Source: an uncultured bacterium (GTDB lineage Bacteria; Verrucomicrobiota; Lentisphaeria; Oligosphaerales; Oligosphaeraceae). Taken from it: DNA of 64,000 nucleotides. The DNA lies in the NCBI GenBank assembly GCA_902776645.1, contig CACYQT010000004.1:62001-126000 (forward strand). The letters run 5' to 3'. Of this stretch, positions 1 through 9,514 are shown piece by piece (position 1 is the stretch's first letter; every line of letters starts with the position of its first letter). The notes below the pieces were generated by a model. That model had not been told where the DNA came from, did no database searches, and saw only the letters and a list, made by a program, of their open reading frames with translations. Made by a program: the position numbers and the translations under genes.

Positions 1-1595
1 AGTTTCAGCGCATGGGCGGCTGCATACATGCAGTTGATCCAGTCGGCGTCCGGGCCAGTCTTCCAGTTGCACCACGTTGGAATGCGTCCATTGGCCATCT
101 GGATGCGCGTCAGCGAATCGCCCAACGCGCGCGCCTTCGCCAAATCCAGCGGATTCTTCTCAAAATCGTACATCAGCAGATAGAAGCGGATCATCTTCGC
201 GATGGAGGCGTCGACGTTCTTGTAGCAACTGTACTGCTCCATCGCCGAAGGTGCCAGCATCCAGTTGTTCTTCCGCCAGACGACAAACTGGTCTTCCGCA
301 AAACGCAACGATTCACGTGCCTGCGCAATGAATTCCGGCGGTATGACACGCCCTTCCCGCTTCCAGATCTCGGTTATGAACAAGAAGCTGTCCGCCGCAG
401 GATGCTTCGAGAGGTTCCTGTACGGCGCCACCTGCGCATTGACATCTTCAAACTGCCCTTCCCAGTCAAGCGTCTTGATGCGTTTTTTGACGATGTCCAT
501 GCCGCGTTCCGCCGCTTCACGGAAATCGTCACGTCCCGTCGCCAAGCCTAAGTTGTTCAGGAATGGCACGATATCGACTGGCTCACAGGCGTTGTCCGCT
601 ACGACTGATCCATCTTCAATCTTATAGACGAGCGCCCATGTGCCGTCCTCCCGCTGGAGTCGCAAATACTGTTCGCCGATCTTCACCGCGTAATCCAAAT
701 AGGCCTTATTCTTCGTCTCTTTGTATAAACGAATCATCGCATTGCCGGTTTTCACCGGATAAATCATCATGATCGTTCCGAGTTTGGGCACAGCCGCCAA
801 ATTCTTGCCGGCCTCCGTTGTCGGCATAAGATACGTCCGTGGAAGATATTCCAGCGGCTGTCCGGCAGGAATCGCCGTCCGGATCATGAAATTCGCGCTC
901 TGCGTCGCGATTTCAATGGCTTCCGCTTTCACAGCAGGTTCCAACTCAGCATGTTCGAGTAAACCTTCAATAATGGCGGAATGCATTTTGCTTGGATAAC
1001 AGTAACGCGTATAGTTCGGGCTCGGTTCGCCTTTCTTCAGATGCTGGATGGCTTCGAACGTCAAAAGATAATGATAGGTGTCCTTCGCGGCTTCCAGATA
1101 TGATTTCGCCTTCGGGGGGTAGCGGTTGTCAAACGGCGGCATGCGGTAGAATTTGCGTTCGCCGCTGACGCCCAGTTCTTTTCCATCCGCATCGATTCCA
1201 ACGGCTTTCACGGTCGTGTCGCCTTCGCGCACGGCGCCCCAGACAGGCGTCAAAGCCGCGTATGGCGAATCCGCGACGAATTCCAGCAACGCGCCGTCCG
1301 CGCCTTTGACCGTGAAGCGGTATTTCACGGCGCCTTCCACGGGCTTGAATTCGAAATACGGCGCGTAGGTGAACTGCCTCGCGTAACCGTTCCAGAAGAC
1401 CTGCCCGTATTCAAAACTGCGCCGCACAGGCAGCAGCGTATCCGCAAACGACTGGACCGCAAGCTTGTCCGAAACCGCTTCCGGACTGTACTGCCCCGTT
1501 TTCACGATTTCGACTGGCTTGCCGTCAATCTGCAGAATTTCACCGCCCAAGACTACCGACACCGACACTGCCAGAATAAAACCTACGATTTTCAT
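1..1595 (-). CDS. Secreted protein with Ig-like and helical-toroid-like regions, 3' end outside window
   Basis: The reading frame is open from an ATG at 1595 to the left edge, about 531 codons with no stop, so the C-terminus is missing. It begins with a hydrophobic signal peptide (MKIVGFILAVSVSVVLGG). Residues of roughly 60-130 look like a beta-sandwich of the Ig/FN3 kind (YFEFKPVEGAVKYRF...). The rest is rich in helices with many Tyr and Trp, as in (alpha/alpha)6-toroid carbohydrate enzymes such as lyases, epimerases and unsaturated uronyl hydrolases. I cannot name the family or see catalytic residues. It starts 38 bases after purA and may be read from the same transcript. The export call is fairly sure; a carbohydrate role is a guess. 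Confidence 0.6.
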   Translation of the reverse strand, partial: MKIVGFILAVSVSVVLGGEILQIDGKPVEIVKTGQYSPEAVSDKLAVQSFADTLLPVRRSFEYGQVFWNGYARQFTYAPYFEFKPVEGAVKYRFTVKGADGALLEFVADSPYAALTPVWGAVREGDTTVKAVGIDADGKELGVSGERKFYRMPPFDNRYPPKAKSYLEAAKDTYHYLLTFEAIQHLKKGEPSPNYTRYCYPSKMHSAIIEGLLEHAELEPAVKAEAIEIATQSANFMIRTAIPAGQPLEYLPRTYLMPTTEAGKNLAAVPKLGTIMMIYPVKTGNAMIRLYKETKNKAYLDYAVKIGEQYLRLQREDGTWALVYKIEDGSVVADNACEPVDIVPFLNNLGLATGRDDFREAAERGMDIVKKRIKTLDWEGQFEDVNAQVAPYRNLSKHPAADSFLFITEIWKREGRVIPPEFIAQARESLRFAEDQFVVWRKNNWMLAPSAMEQYSCYKNVDASIAKMIRFYLLMYDFEKNPLDLAKARALGDSLTRIQMANGRIPTWCNWKTGPDADWINCMYAAAHALK

Positions 1596-1633
1596 AAATC
1601 TCCCAATGGCTTTTATATAAATGTCTTACGTTT

Positions 1634-2917
1634 TCAGAACATCGGTTCCAGAACGATCGTCTGGTCGCGGTCCGGTCCGACGGACACGATGCCGATGCGC
1701 GTCTTCGCGAGTTCGCCGATGCGCTCCACATAGCGGCGGCAGTTCGGCGGCAGCTTGTCATATTCACGGATGCCGCTCGTGTTCGTATTCCAGCCGGGCA
1801 GCGTCTCATAGACGGGTTCGACTTCGCCCAAAACCTTCAGGCTGGCGGGGAACTCGTTCAGCAGCTTGCCGTTGTGACGGTAGCCCGTGCAGATTTTGAT
1901 TTCAGGGAACGTGTCCAGAATGTCCAGCCGCGTCAACGCGATGCAGTCCAGGCCGTTGATCTGCGCGGCGTATTTGACGACGCACATGTCCAGCCAGCCC
2001 GTGCGGCGCGGACGGCCCGTCGTCGCGCCGTATTCGTGGGCTATTTCGCGCAGTTTCACGCCGTTTTCGTTCAGCTGCTCCGTCGGGAACGGCCCTTCGC
2101 CGACGCGCGTCGCGTAGGCTTTCACGACGCCGACGATCTTGTTGATGTGCTTCGGTCCGATGCCGAGACCGACGCAGACCGCGCCCGCCGTCGGATGTGA
2201 GCTGGTGACAAATGGATACGTTCCATGGGACAGGTCCAGCATGGCCGCCTGGGCGCCTTCGAAGAGGATCTTCTTATCCGCTTCCAGAATTTCATGCATC
2301 AGCGCGCATGTGTCGCAGACGTAGGGGCGGAGCCTGTCCGCATAGCCGCAGTATTCGTCGTAGATGGCCTGGAAATCGAACGGCTCTTCGCCGAAGACCT
2401 GCGTCATGATGCGGTTCTTGTATTCCAGAACGGATTTCAGCTCCGCCGCGAAGGCCTCCTTGTCCATCCAGCTGACGACGCGGATGCCGATGCGGTCCGC
2501 CGCGTCCGCATAGCACGGGCCGATGCCGCGGCCCGTCGTGCCGACCTTCGTGTTCCCCTTGAATTTCTCCTCCAGAGCGTCGAACCGCTTATGGTACGGC
2601 ATCACGACATGCGCCCTGTTGGAAATCCACAACGTGCTGACTTTCTGGTTCTTGGACGCCATGTCGTCCAATTCGTCCAGAAGCTCCTTCGGATCGACGA
2701 CCACGTCGTTTCCGATGATGCATGTGCAGCCCGGATAAAGGATGCCCGACGGCAGCAGATGCAACTTGAATTCATGTCCGTTGGCCACGACGGTATGGCC
2801 TGCATTGCTTCCGCCCTGATAACGCGCGACTACATCGGCTTGGGAGGCAAGATAATCGACGATTTTCCCCTTGCCTTCGTCACCCCACTGGGTTCCGACA
2901 ACAACGACTGATGGCAT
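1634..2917 (-). CDS. purA: Adenylosuccinate synthetase
   Basis: Cytosolic enzyme that joins IMP and aspartate with GTP to form adenylosuccinate, the first committed step to AMP. The 427-residue length is normal for the family. The N-terminus has the P-loop-like GTQWGDEGKGK, followed by the IMP-binding region (GSNAGHTVV) and TTGRGIGP; the C-terminal part has the GTGRPRRTGWLD-type base-recognition segment (here TTGRPRRTGWLD). AAGGAC lies seven bases before the ATG. It follows purB after 70 bases and purC-purB-purA reads as one operon. Other purine genes of the window (purF, guaA) sit instead in the glutamine operon. Confidence 0.97.
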   Translation of the reverse strand: MPSVVVVGTQWGDEGKGKIVDYLASQADVVARYQGGSNAGHTVVANGHEFKLHLLPSGILYPGCTCIIGNDVVVDPKELLDELDDMASKNQKVSTLWISNRAHVVMPYHKRFDALEEKFKGNTKVGTTGRGIGPCYADAADRIGIRVVSWMDKEAFAAELKSVLEYKNRIMTQVFGEEPFDFQAIYDEYCGYADRLRPYVCDTCALMHEILEADKKILFEGAQAAMLDLSHGTYPFVTSSHPTAGAVCVGLGIGPKHINKIVGVVKAYATRVGEGPFPTEQLNENGVKLREIAHEYGATTGRPRRTGWLDMCVVKYAAQINGLDCIALTRLDILDTFPEIKICTGYRHNGKLLNEFPASLKVLGEVEPVYETLPGWNTNTSGIREYDKLPPNCRRYVERIGELAKTRIGIVSVGPDRDQTIVLEPMF

Positions 2918-2987
2918 GTTTGTCCTTTTTGTTGAATTGTAATGTGAACATCCGCGGCAAAAGGCCGCGGACGGTTTGAATCGTTCT

Positions 2988-4421
2988 TCAAACGTTCACG
3001 GCGCCGCCGTCCACGGCGTTCGCGGCATTGGCGGCCAGGAACGGCTTGACGCACTGTTCCAGATAGCCGACCGTCTGCTCGGGGGCGCGCCCCACGTAGC
3101 GGGCCGGATCGAGAGCCGCCTTGAGATCGATGTCGATCTTCGCGAAGTGCTCGTCTTTCGCAAGTCGCTCCAGTAGATCGTTTTCGCCGCCGTTCTGCTT
3201 GACGTTGGCGGCCGCGGCCTGTGCGTTGACGCGAATCGCCTCATGCAGCTCCTGACGGTCGCCGCCGGCCTTCACGGCGTCCATCATGATGTTTTCGGAC
3301 GCCATGAACGGAAGCTCCTGCTCCAACCGCCGCCGGATGACTTTCGGATAGACGACGAGACCGTTGGAGACATTGCTGTAAAGCGTCAGAATGCCGTCCA
3401 CGGCCAGGAAGGCCTCCGCAACGGCGATGCGTTTGTTGGCGGAATCGTCCAGCGTGCGTTCGAACCACTGCGTCGCCGCCGTGATGGCGGGATTCAGCGC
3501 ATCGCAAATCACGTATCTGGCGATGGATGCGATGCGTTCGCTACGCATCGGGTTTCGCTTGTAGGCCATGGCGGAGGAACCGATCTGCGACTTTTCGAAC
3601 GGCTCCTCCACTTCCTTCAGATGCTGAAGCAGGCGGATGTCGTTGGAGAATTTCGCCGCACTCTGCGCGATGCCCGAAAGGACGTTCAGAATGCGCGAAT
3701 CGATCTTGCGCGAATATGTCTGGCCGGAGACGGCGTAGCAGCCGGGGAAGCCCATCTTCTCCGCGATCATCGCGTCAAGCTTCTCGCAACGGGCGTGGTC
3801 GCCGCCGAACAATTCGAGGAAGCTGGCCTGCGTGCCCGTCGTGCCTTTCGAGCCGAGCAGTTTCAGGCCATTCATGACGTAGTCCAGATCCTCCACGTCC
3901 GCCAGCAGATCCTGTATCCACAGCGTGGCGCGCTTGCCGACAGTCGTCGGCTGGGCGGGCTGGAAATGCGTGAAGGCGAGCGTCGGCAGCGACGCGTACT
4001 TTTCCGCGAAGGCGGCCAGATTGCCGATGGTCGTCACAAGCTTGCCGCGCAACAGCGCGAGGCCTTCCTTCATGATGATAAGATCCGTGTTGTCACCGAC
4101 ATAGCACGACGTCGCGCCAAGATGGATGATGCCCTTCGCGTCCGGGCACTGCAGGCCGTACGCATAGACGTGGCTCATGACGTCATGACGGACGATCTTC
4201 TCCCGCGCCTCCGCGTCCGCGAAGTTGATGTCCAGCGCATGTTCCTTCAGCTGAGCGATCTGCGCATCCGTGATGTCCAGCCCGAGCTCCTTTTCGACTT
4301 CCGCCAAGGCGATCCACAAACGGCGCCATGTGCGGAACTTATGCTGTTCGGAGAAGATTTCCTGCATCTGCGGCCCCGCGTAGCGGGTCGAAAACGGGCT
4401 CTGGTAGGTATCGTACGGCAT
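2988..4421 (-). CDS. purB: Adenylosuccinate lyase, long (human/clostridial-type)
   Basis: Cleaves SAICAR to AICAR and adenylosuccinate to AMP, releasing fumarate both times. At 477 residues it belongs to the long subtype shared by clostridia and animals rather than the roughly 430-residue Bacillus type. Matching landmarks are LGATSCYVGDNTD, KGTTGTQASF, the fumarase-superfamily signature SSAMAYKRNP near residue 290, and WFERTLDDSANKR. It lies between purC and purA, the two steps on either side of its reactions in the pathway, with short gaps (36 and 70 bases), so coordinated expression is likely. Confidence 0.97.
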   Translation of the reverse strand: MPYDTYQSPFSTRYAGPQMQEIFSEQHKFRTWRRLWIALAEVEKELGLDITDAQIAQLKEHALDINFADAEAREKIVRHDVMSHVYAYGLQCPDAKGIIHLGATSCYVGDNTDLIIMKEGLALLRGKLVTTIGNLAAFAEKYASLPTLAFTHFQPAQPTTVGKRATLWIQDLLADVEDLDYVMNGLKLLGSKGTTGTQASFLELFGGDHARCEKLDAMIAEKMGFPGCYAVSGQTYSRKIDSRILNVLSGIAQSAAKFSNDIRLLQHLKEVEEPFEKSQIGSSAMAYKRNPMRSERIASIARYVICDALNPAITAATQWFERTLDDSANKRIAVAEAFLAVDGILTLYSNVSNGLVVYPKVIRRRLEQELPFMASENIMMDAVKAGGDRQELHEAIRVNAQAAAANVKQNGGENDLLERLAKDEHFAKIDIDLKAALDPARYVGRAPEQTVGYLEQCVKPFLAANAANAVDGGAVNV

Positions 4422-4457
4422 GGTTGCTCTTCCTGTCTGAATTTTTACGGAAACGGA

Positions 4458-5348
4458 TTATTTCTTCAGCACTTCCAACGCGTTGCGGTATTTCTCCGCC
4501 GTCTTTTCGACGATGTCCTGCGGAAGTTCGGGCGCGGGCGGCTGATGGTTAAAATGGACGCTGTCCAGCCAGTCGCGGACGAACTGCTTGTCCAGCGACG
4601 GCGGATTCTTGCCAGGCGTGTAGGAGGAAACGGGCCAGAAGCGGCTGGAATCTGGCGTAAGGACTTCATCCGCAAGAACTAGGCCGCCCTGCTCGTCCAG
4701 GCCGAATTCGAATTTCGTGTCCGCGACGATGATGCCGCGTTCGCGGGCGTAGTCCGCCGCCTGCGTATAGAGGGAGATGGCCGCGTTCTTGAGCTTCTCC
4801 GTCAGTTCCTTTCCGATGATGCCGCCCAGTTCTTCGGCGGTGATGGCCATGTCATGGCCCGTCTCCTCCTTCGTGGTGGGCGTGAAGATCGGTTCGTCCA
4901 GCTTGGAGGCGTTGACGTAGCCCGCGCGGAGCGGGATGCCGCAGACCTTGCCGCTCTTCTGGTAGCTTTCCCAGCCGGAGCCTGTCAGATAGCCGCGAAC
5001 AATGCATTCCACGGGAAGCATTTTCAACTTACGGACGATCATCGAGCGGCCGTCCAGATCCGCCGCGTATTTGCGCAGGGCTTCCGGATATTTCGCCACA
5101 TCCGCCGTGATGAGATGGTTCGGCAGGCCTTTGAGGACTTTGAACCAGTTCAGCGTGATCTGCGTCAGAACAGCGCCTTTGCCGGGGATGCCGTTGGGCA
5201 TGATGCAGTCAAACGCGCTGATGCGGTCCGTCGCGACGAACAGCAGCGAATCGCCCAAATCATAGACATCGCGGACTTTGCCGCGTTTCGGCTCGCTGAT
5301 TTCAGGAATTTCGGTACTCAAAAGGGCATGGTTCTTGTCGTATTTCAT
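4458..5348 (-). CDS. purC: SAICAR synthetase
   Basis: Phosphoribosylaminoimidazole-succinocarboxamide synthase joins CAIR and aspartate with ATP. The chosen start (MKYDKNHALLS) has AGGGGAAAAGCA in front of the ATG; an upstream in-frame ATG at 5399 has no ribosome site and would add 17 non-conserved residues. The 296-residue protein is the longer, yeast-like subtype. Landmarks are KRGKVRDVYDLGDSLLFVATDRISAFD at the N-terminus, VECIVRGYLTGSGW in the middle and FEFGLDEQG plus DEVLTPDSSRFWP towards the end. It heads the purC-purB-purA run. Confidence 0.96.
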   Translation of the reverse strand: MKYDKNHALLSTEIPEISEPKRGKVRDVYDLGDSLLFVATDRISAFDCIMPNGIPGKGAVLTQITLNWFKVLKGLPNHLITADVAKYPEALRKYAADLDGRSMIVRKLKMLPVECIVRGYLTGSGWESYQKSGKVCGIPLRAGYVNASKLDEPIFTPTTKEETGHDMAITAEELGGIIGKELTEKLKNAAISLYTQAADYARERGIIVADTKFEFGLDEQGGLVLADEVLTPDSSRFWPVSSYTPGKNPPSLDKQFVRDWLDSVHFNHQPPAPELPQDIVEKTAEKYRNALEVLKK

Positions 5349-5436
5349 TGCTTTTCCCCTGTGGTGACGGTGTGTCGCGCCCACGCGCGTATAAAACAAA
5401 ACTTATAATGTAATGCATAATCCGTGATTCTCAATC

Positions 5437-5465
5437 TTGACATCCACAACTTCTCCTGCTATTTT
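5437..5465 (+). promoter_or_regulatory. Probable sigma-70 promoter
   Basis: TTGACA (5437-5442), 17 bases, TATTTT (5460-5465). Transcription would begin near 5472, downstream of the longer upstream start codons, which supports the ATG at 5517 for the next gene. Confidence 0.55.
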
Positions 5466-5516
5466 AGTCACGAAAATCCATTGATACCCACTATCGCCTC
5501 CCATACGCAATCCACC

Positions 5517-6551
5517 ATGTCCAATCCACTGTTCACACGCATCGGCGTCATCAACTGGGACTGCAGCGTCCCGTCGGAAACAACATTCTTCGGGCGTTAC
5601 GCCACGCGTTCGCTCGGGCCGCGCGAATTCCGCGACCGCACACCATATTACGCCATCGAGACCGGGCCGGACACGATTCTATATCGCGAACGAACCGTCG
5701 CCGACTACGAAATCGAACTGCGCCACGCCATCGCCGCAGGCATCGACTATTTCGCCTACTGCTGGTATGACCGCGAGCCGCACAGCGACCATGTCGTGGA
5801 CGGCTCCGCCACCACCGTGGACGACACCGTCTGCGAACTCGTGGACGCCCGCATGAAGCATCTGGCCAGCCCATTGCGCGACCAGATCGGCCTCTGCGCC
5901 ATTCTCATCACATGCCATCCCTATACGGATGAAGAACTTGCGGATCTCGCCGAAACGATGAAACAGCCCTATTACGAGAAAATCGACGGACGGCCGCTGG
6001 TCTATCTGTTCGCCGGACCATGGCAGGAACTGATTGAACGGCTGCGCAAAATCTGCAAAAACGCAGGCGTCGCCGATCCTTACGCCGTCTTGATGGCGGA
6101 TCGCGTTTCGCCTGAAGACGCGACGAAAGTGCAGGCTCTCAGCTCCTATGCGGGAGCCACCGCCCAAGGCAGGACGTGGAACGAATTCTTCGATAACGAA
6201 TTGGCCCGCAACGACGTGCGTGCAGGCAACGGCCTGCCAGTCGTGCCGCATTTCTCCATGGGCTGGAATCCGACGCCGCGCATCAAGCATACCGTGCCAT
6301 GGACATCTTATCCGGAGGGCGTCTATGCGCCGCCAGCTACCGTAGAAGAACTGTTCGCCGCCGCAAAACGCCTCAAATCTTGGACGGAGGAGCATCAAGC
6401 CCTCTGTCCGACAGGCCACGTCCTGACGTTCGCATGGAACGAGTTCGAGGAAGGCGCGTGGATCTGCCCCACGTTCGGAAAGGACGCCGCCACGCCGGAC
6501 ACGCATTATCGCGACGCCTTCGCGCAAATCGCCGCCAATTGGAAAAAATGA
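5517..6551 (+). CDS. WbsX/GH99-like TIM-barrel protein
   Basis: The protein opens with IGVINWDCSVPSETTFFGRY, continues with GIDYFAYCWYD and DGRPLVYLF, and ends with TFAWNEFEEGAWICPT. This order of blocks is that of the WbsX family, linked by fold to GH99 endomannosidases and often found in surface-polysaccharide loci or among sugar-degrading genes. The late NEFEEG supplies a carboxylate pair in the usual place. I see no signal peptide from the chosen start, so it probably acts in the cytosol. The ATG at 5517 lies after a plausible promoter; it has no clear Shine-Dalgarno sequence. The substrate is unknown. The gene stands alone, diverging from purC. Confidence 0.7.
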   Translation: MSNPLFTRIGVINWDCSVPSETTFFGRYATRSLGPREFRDRTPYYAIETGPDTILYRERTVADYEIELRHAIAAGIDYFAYCWYDREPHSDHVVDGSATTVDDTVCELVDARMKHLASPLRDQIGLCAILITCHPYTDEELADLAETMKQPYYEKIDGRPLVYLFAGPWQELIERLRKICKNAGVADPYAVLMADRVSPEDATKVQALSSYAGATAQGRTWNEFFDNELARNDVRAGNGLPVVPHFSMGWNPTPRIKHTVPWTSYPEGVYAPPATVEELFAAAKRLKSWTEEHQALCPTGHVLTFAWNEFEEGAWICPTFGKDAATPDTHYRDAFAQIAANWKK

Positions 6552-6600
6552 CAGATTCCCGCCTTCGCGAAAGCGTCATGAAACCGCCTTTGACGGATCC

Positions 6601-6734
6601 AGTGGTTAGTGGTTAGTGGCTAGTGGTTAGTGGTTGGGAGAGTCCCGTTTCCACGGGACCGGTGGTTAGTGGTTAGTGGTTGGGAGGGTCCCGTTTCCAC
6701 GGGACCGGTGGTTAGTGGTTAGTGGTTAGTGGCT
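6601..6734 (+). repeat. Heptamer array AGTGGTT with two embedded hairpins
   Basis: Three tandem blocks of a 7-bp unit (AGTGGTT, sometimes AGTGGCT or GGTGGTT): five units at 6601-6635, three at 6661-6681, four at 6707-6734. Between the blocks lie two near-identical hairpins, 6641-6660 and 6687-6706, preceded by GGGAGA/GGGAGG. The same composite element, inverted, is found at 12211-12296. Confidence 0.9.
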
Positions 6735-6876
6735 AGTCAGCTGCAGCTTATGGCTTTTGCATTTGGCGTTTAGCCTTTGGTTTTAACCCCGTAAAGTGGT
6801 TTTGTACTGCTATCGTTCATTCTCTTGATTTTTGGAAAAGATTTTTTCTACTGTCTTATCGTCTGTCGTCTCCGCT

Positions 6877-6918
6877 CGTCTCACGTCTCACGTCTCTCGT
6901 CTCTCGTCTCTCGTCTCA
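6877..6918 (+). repeat. Heptamer array CGTCTCA/CGTCTCT, six units
   Basis: Six uninterrupted 7-bp units begin at 6877, 6884, 6891, 6898, 6905 and 6912, varying only in the last base (A or T). The reverse-complement type, ATGAGAC, forms a shorter array at 7002-7029, so the two form an imperfect inverted pair around the terminator at 6931-6954. Confidence 0.9.
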
Positions 6919-6930
6919 TGTCCCCCCACT

Positions 6931-6954
6931 AAAAAGCAATCCTGATTGCTTTTT
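6931..6954. terminator. Bidirectional intrinsic terminator
   Basis: AAAAAGCAATC (6931-6941) and GATTGCTTTTT (6944-6954) form a perfect 11-bp stem with a two-base gap and A/T tails on both sides. It lies between the converging WbsX-like gene and the beta-helix gene and can serve both. Confidence 0.7.
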
Positions 6955-7001
6955 CCTCCCCCTTCCTTCAGGGCGCAATGGCTCCGCCATGACGCGGTTT
7001 G

Positions 7002-7029
7002 ACATGAGACATGAGACATGAGACGAGAA
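7002..7029 (+). repeat. Heptamer array ACATGAG
   Basis: Three ACATGAG units and a fourth imperfect one in direct tandem. This is the reverse complement of the CGTCTCAT-type units at 6877-6918. The rest of the 6552-7101 gap holds only AT-rich sequence and no reading frame I would defend. Confidence 0.8.
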
Positions 7030-7101
7030 CGAAAGACAATAGATTACAAGACAAAGAGACCGAATTGATCAATTTGGTTGCGGCCAAAGGTCGTTCCAAG
7101 T

Positions 7102-9444
7102 TCATTCGCGTTCATTCGTGGTTCTAAAATTCAAGTTCGGATGATTGAATTGGAGGTCGAGGAGGCCGACGCGGCGGAAATCTTCCAGCGTGACCTGCAT
7201 TTGCCCACGGATTTCATCGACGGAAGCATCCGCATGGGTGTTGAAGAAGTGTTCCTTCGTTTCCGTCTTGGCTTGAGAACCGCCCGTGGCGAGAAATCGC
7301 GCCCGGAACGAGCCGTCGGCAGGCCATTCGAGGGAATGATGATAGTAGAACGGCGCGACCTCCAGATAGTCCACGCTCGCGCCATTCTGCGTCTTCCACA
7401 CGGCCACGCCGTTGAGATTGTTGTTGTAGTACTGCGGATACAGGAGCGTAAGCCGCCCGTGGTATCCGCTTATGGTTCGCGCTGAATTCTCGACTTTGAT
7501 GGAGCCCAGCGAAATACGTCCAGCCGGAAGATCGCCGTTGCCTTCGAGGCGGTAGAGGGAGCGGGACTGCTCGTTGTAGAAATCGGTCATAACCAACGAG
7601 TTGTTGTCTTCCACCCAGATGCATGGATTGCAGATTTCCAGAAGCACGAACTGGAAAGCGGTGATTCCGTTGCGGTTTGGATTCACGCCTTTGATATGCA
7701 TCGTGCCTTCATAATGGCTGTCGATCAGAATGGTCGCCGCGCCGCAGTTTTCGAAAACCATGTTGCCGTAGGTGGCGATGGAATGGACGACATCATGCGG
7801 GCCAAGATTTTTGAAATGCATCCCGCGCACGTCCGGTTCGGCGACCAGCCAGCCATGTCCGCGTATGTTGTCGTAAAGCGTGTAGGAAGCCTCTTCACTG
7901 CCGATATGGAGGACATCCTGTCCATCACGCCGGCCGCCCATCCGCATGAACTGCATGTCAATGATCCCCAATGCTTTCGGAGATTTCACAAGCAGCAACG
8001 GAAGGTCCTTTTCACCATACCATGAAAGCGTGGTCGCCAAACCGGAGCCGCCGAAATACCAGTCGTCACCGTCGAGTTCCAGTGTCTGGCGGACGGTGTA
8101 ATGGCCGTGCGGAATATAAACCATCGCGCCATGCCCGTGCGCCTTCGCGGCGGCGATGGCGGCCTGGAAGGCCGCCGTGTCGTCGGCCTCGCCTCCCTTC
8201 GCGCCGAAGTCCCGCTTGACATCGAATATCTTGCCTGGCATGACAGCTGTATGCGGCTTGTCCGTCCGGACGGCCTGGACGATTTCCGTCTTGAGGAAGG
8301 AGGTCCGCGGCGTGAGACCGCTGGCCGGATAACGGCTTTCGCCGCTGAAGTCGAAGACCTTCTGGGCGTCTTTGAGACCGTTCACGAAGTGATTATTGGC
8401 CATAACAAGCTTGAAATCAGAATTCAGCGCATTGCTTCCCACCAACTTTTCCGTATCCGTATGGCGGAAGGCGATGGGGGGAGCGGCTGCATTGCTTGCG
8501 GCGGGTTCGATGGACGTATCGAAGATCAACGCGGGCACGACATTCTGCAGGATAGCGCCGTCCGGCGACGTGAAACCGCCGACATGGCAGTCCTGCACGA
8601 CGGTGGCGCAATGCGGATTCTCCTGCAGTAGGAAATGCGCGCTACCATCGGACGTGCAACGGCGGATCGTGGCCGTGTGTTCGCAGAAAGTACGGAAATC
8701 AGTGGTTTTACTGCGTTCGAAATGGCAGTCTCTTGCATAGAAGTTTCCTTTGTTGGTGCGCACGGCGACGCCGCAGTCGCGAAATTCGCAGCCGGAAATG
8801 ACGCAGTCGTAGTCGTTGAAATGGCTCAGAAAGACGCCCGTTCCAGAATTTTCGAAGAGACAGTTTTCGATGCGATGTTCCGTGCAGGATGTATTGATTT
8901 TCACACGGCTGGCCATGACCGCGGCCTGCCGTGCGTTTTTGAACGCGCAGTGGCGGAAGAGATTATGGCTCTGGAAGGCAGGCCCGCCCATGTCGATGCA
9001 GGAACTTGCCCTGCCCGCCGCATCGAACTCCACGCCGATGATGCGGGACTGCAGGATGCCGGTCAGGCGGAGCATCGGTTGATCGATGGGGCCGTCCCAG
9101 ACGATGGTCGTGTCACGGCCGCATCCGATGATGGAGAAGCCGCGTGGCCGCGTTGTGGAATCCAGCTGGTAGGTGCCGTAGAAGAGCGTTTCCGTGATGC
9201 GGTAGCGGCCTGGCGGCAGATAGACCGTGCCGCCTTCACGCGGAACGGCGGCCATGGCGCATTGGAGCGCCGCCGTGTCGTCCGCCACACCGTCGCCGAC
9301 AGCCTTCACGTTGTTCCATGTGTGCGGCGTCTTGACATTCGTCCAATCCGAACGGACCTCCCATGGGATGGAGGGAATCTGTGGCGCGGCGAAGAGCGGA
9401 ACATTGATCAGCAGAATAAAGAAGAAAAGGTTTATGTTTTTCAT
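7102..9444 (-). CDS. Secreted double pectate-lyase-3-type beta-helix protein
   Basis: A 780-residue exported protein. The start at 9444 (MKNINLFFFILLINVPLFA) gives a clean signal peptide; the longer frame begins upstream of the promoter. Two copies of the Pectate_lyase_3 / phage tailspike N-terminal motif occur: residues ~40-110 (GDGVADDTAALQCAMAA, GGTVYLPPGRYRI) and ~420-490 (DFGAKGGEADDTAAFQAAIAAA, AMVYIPHGHYTV). Each is followed by a right-handed beta-helix stretch with repeated GCxF and CxF turns. This suggests a polysaccharide lyase or hydrolase acting outside the cytoplasm. I cannot assign a substrate or catalytic residues. It stands alone and diverges from the next gene. Confidence 0.8.
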   Translation of the reverse strand: MKNINLFFFILLINVPLFAAPQIPSIPWEVRSDWTNVKTPHTWNNVKAVGDGVADDTAALQCAMAAVPREGGTVYLPPGRYRITETLFYGTYQLDSTTRPRGFSIIGCGRDTTIVWDGPIDQPMLRLTGILQSRIIGVEFDAAGRASSCIDMGGPAFQSHNLFRHCAFKNARQAAVMASRVKINTSCTEHRIENCLFENSGTGVFLSHFNDYDCVISGCEFRDCGVAVRTNKGNFYARDCHFERSKTTDFRTFCEHTATIRRCTSDGSAHFLLQENPHCATVVQDCHVGGFTSPDGAILQNVVPALIFDTSIEPAASNAAAPPIAFRHTDTEKLVGSNALNSDFKLVMANNHFVNGLKDAQKVFDFSGESRYPASGLTPRTSFLKTEIVQAVRTDKPHTAVMPGKIFDVKRDFGAKGGEADDTAAFQAAIAAAKAHGHGAMVYIPHGHYTVRQTLELDGDDWYFGGSGLATTLSWYGEKDLPLLLVKSPKALGIIDMQFMRMGGRRDGQDVLHIGSEEASYTLYDNIRGHGWLVAEPDVRGMHFKNLGPHDVVHSIATYGNMVFENCGAATILIDSHYEGTMHIKGVNPNRNGITAFQFVLLEICNPCIWVEDNNSLVMTDFYNEQSRSLYRLEGNGDLPAGRISLGSIKVENSARTISGYHGRLTLLYPQYYNNNLNGVAVWKTQNGASVDYLEVAPFYYHHSLEWPADGSFRARFLATGGSQAKTETKEHFFNTHADASVDEIRGQMQVTLEDFRRVGLLDLQFNHPNLNFRTTNERE

Positions 9445-9514
9445 TTTCTGCAAATAAGAAAAATCATCAGGGGAAAATATCTCTTTTGTCCATGTGGCAT
9501 GATCCGTCAATTTT

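Noticed and set aside
6601-7029. CRISPR array
   Set aside because: The repeats are 7 bp with no unique spacers and no cas genes.
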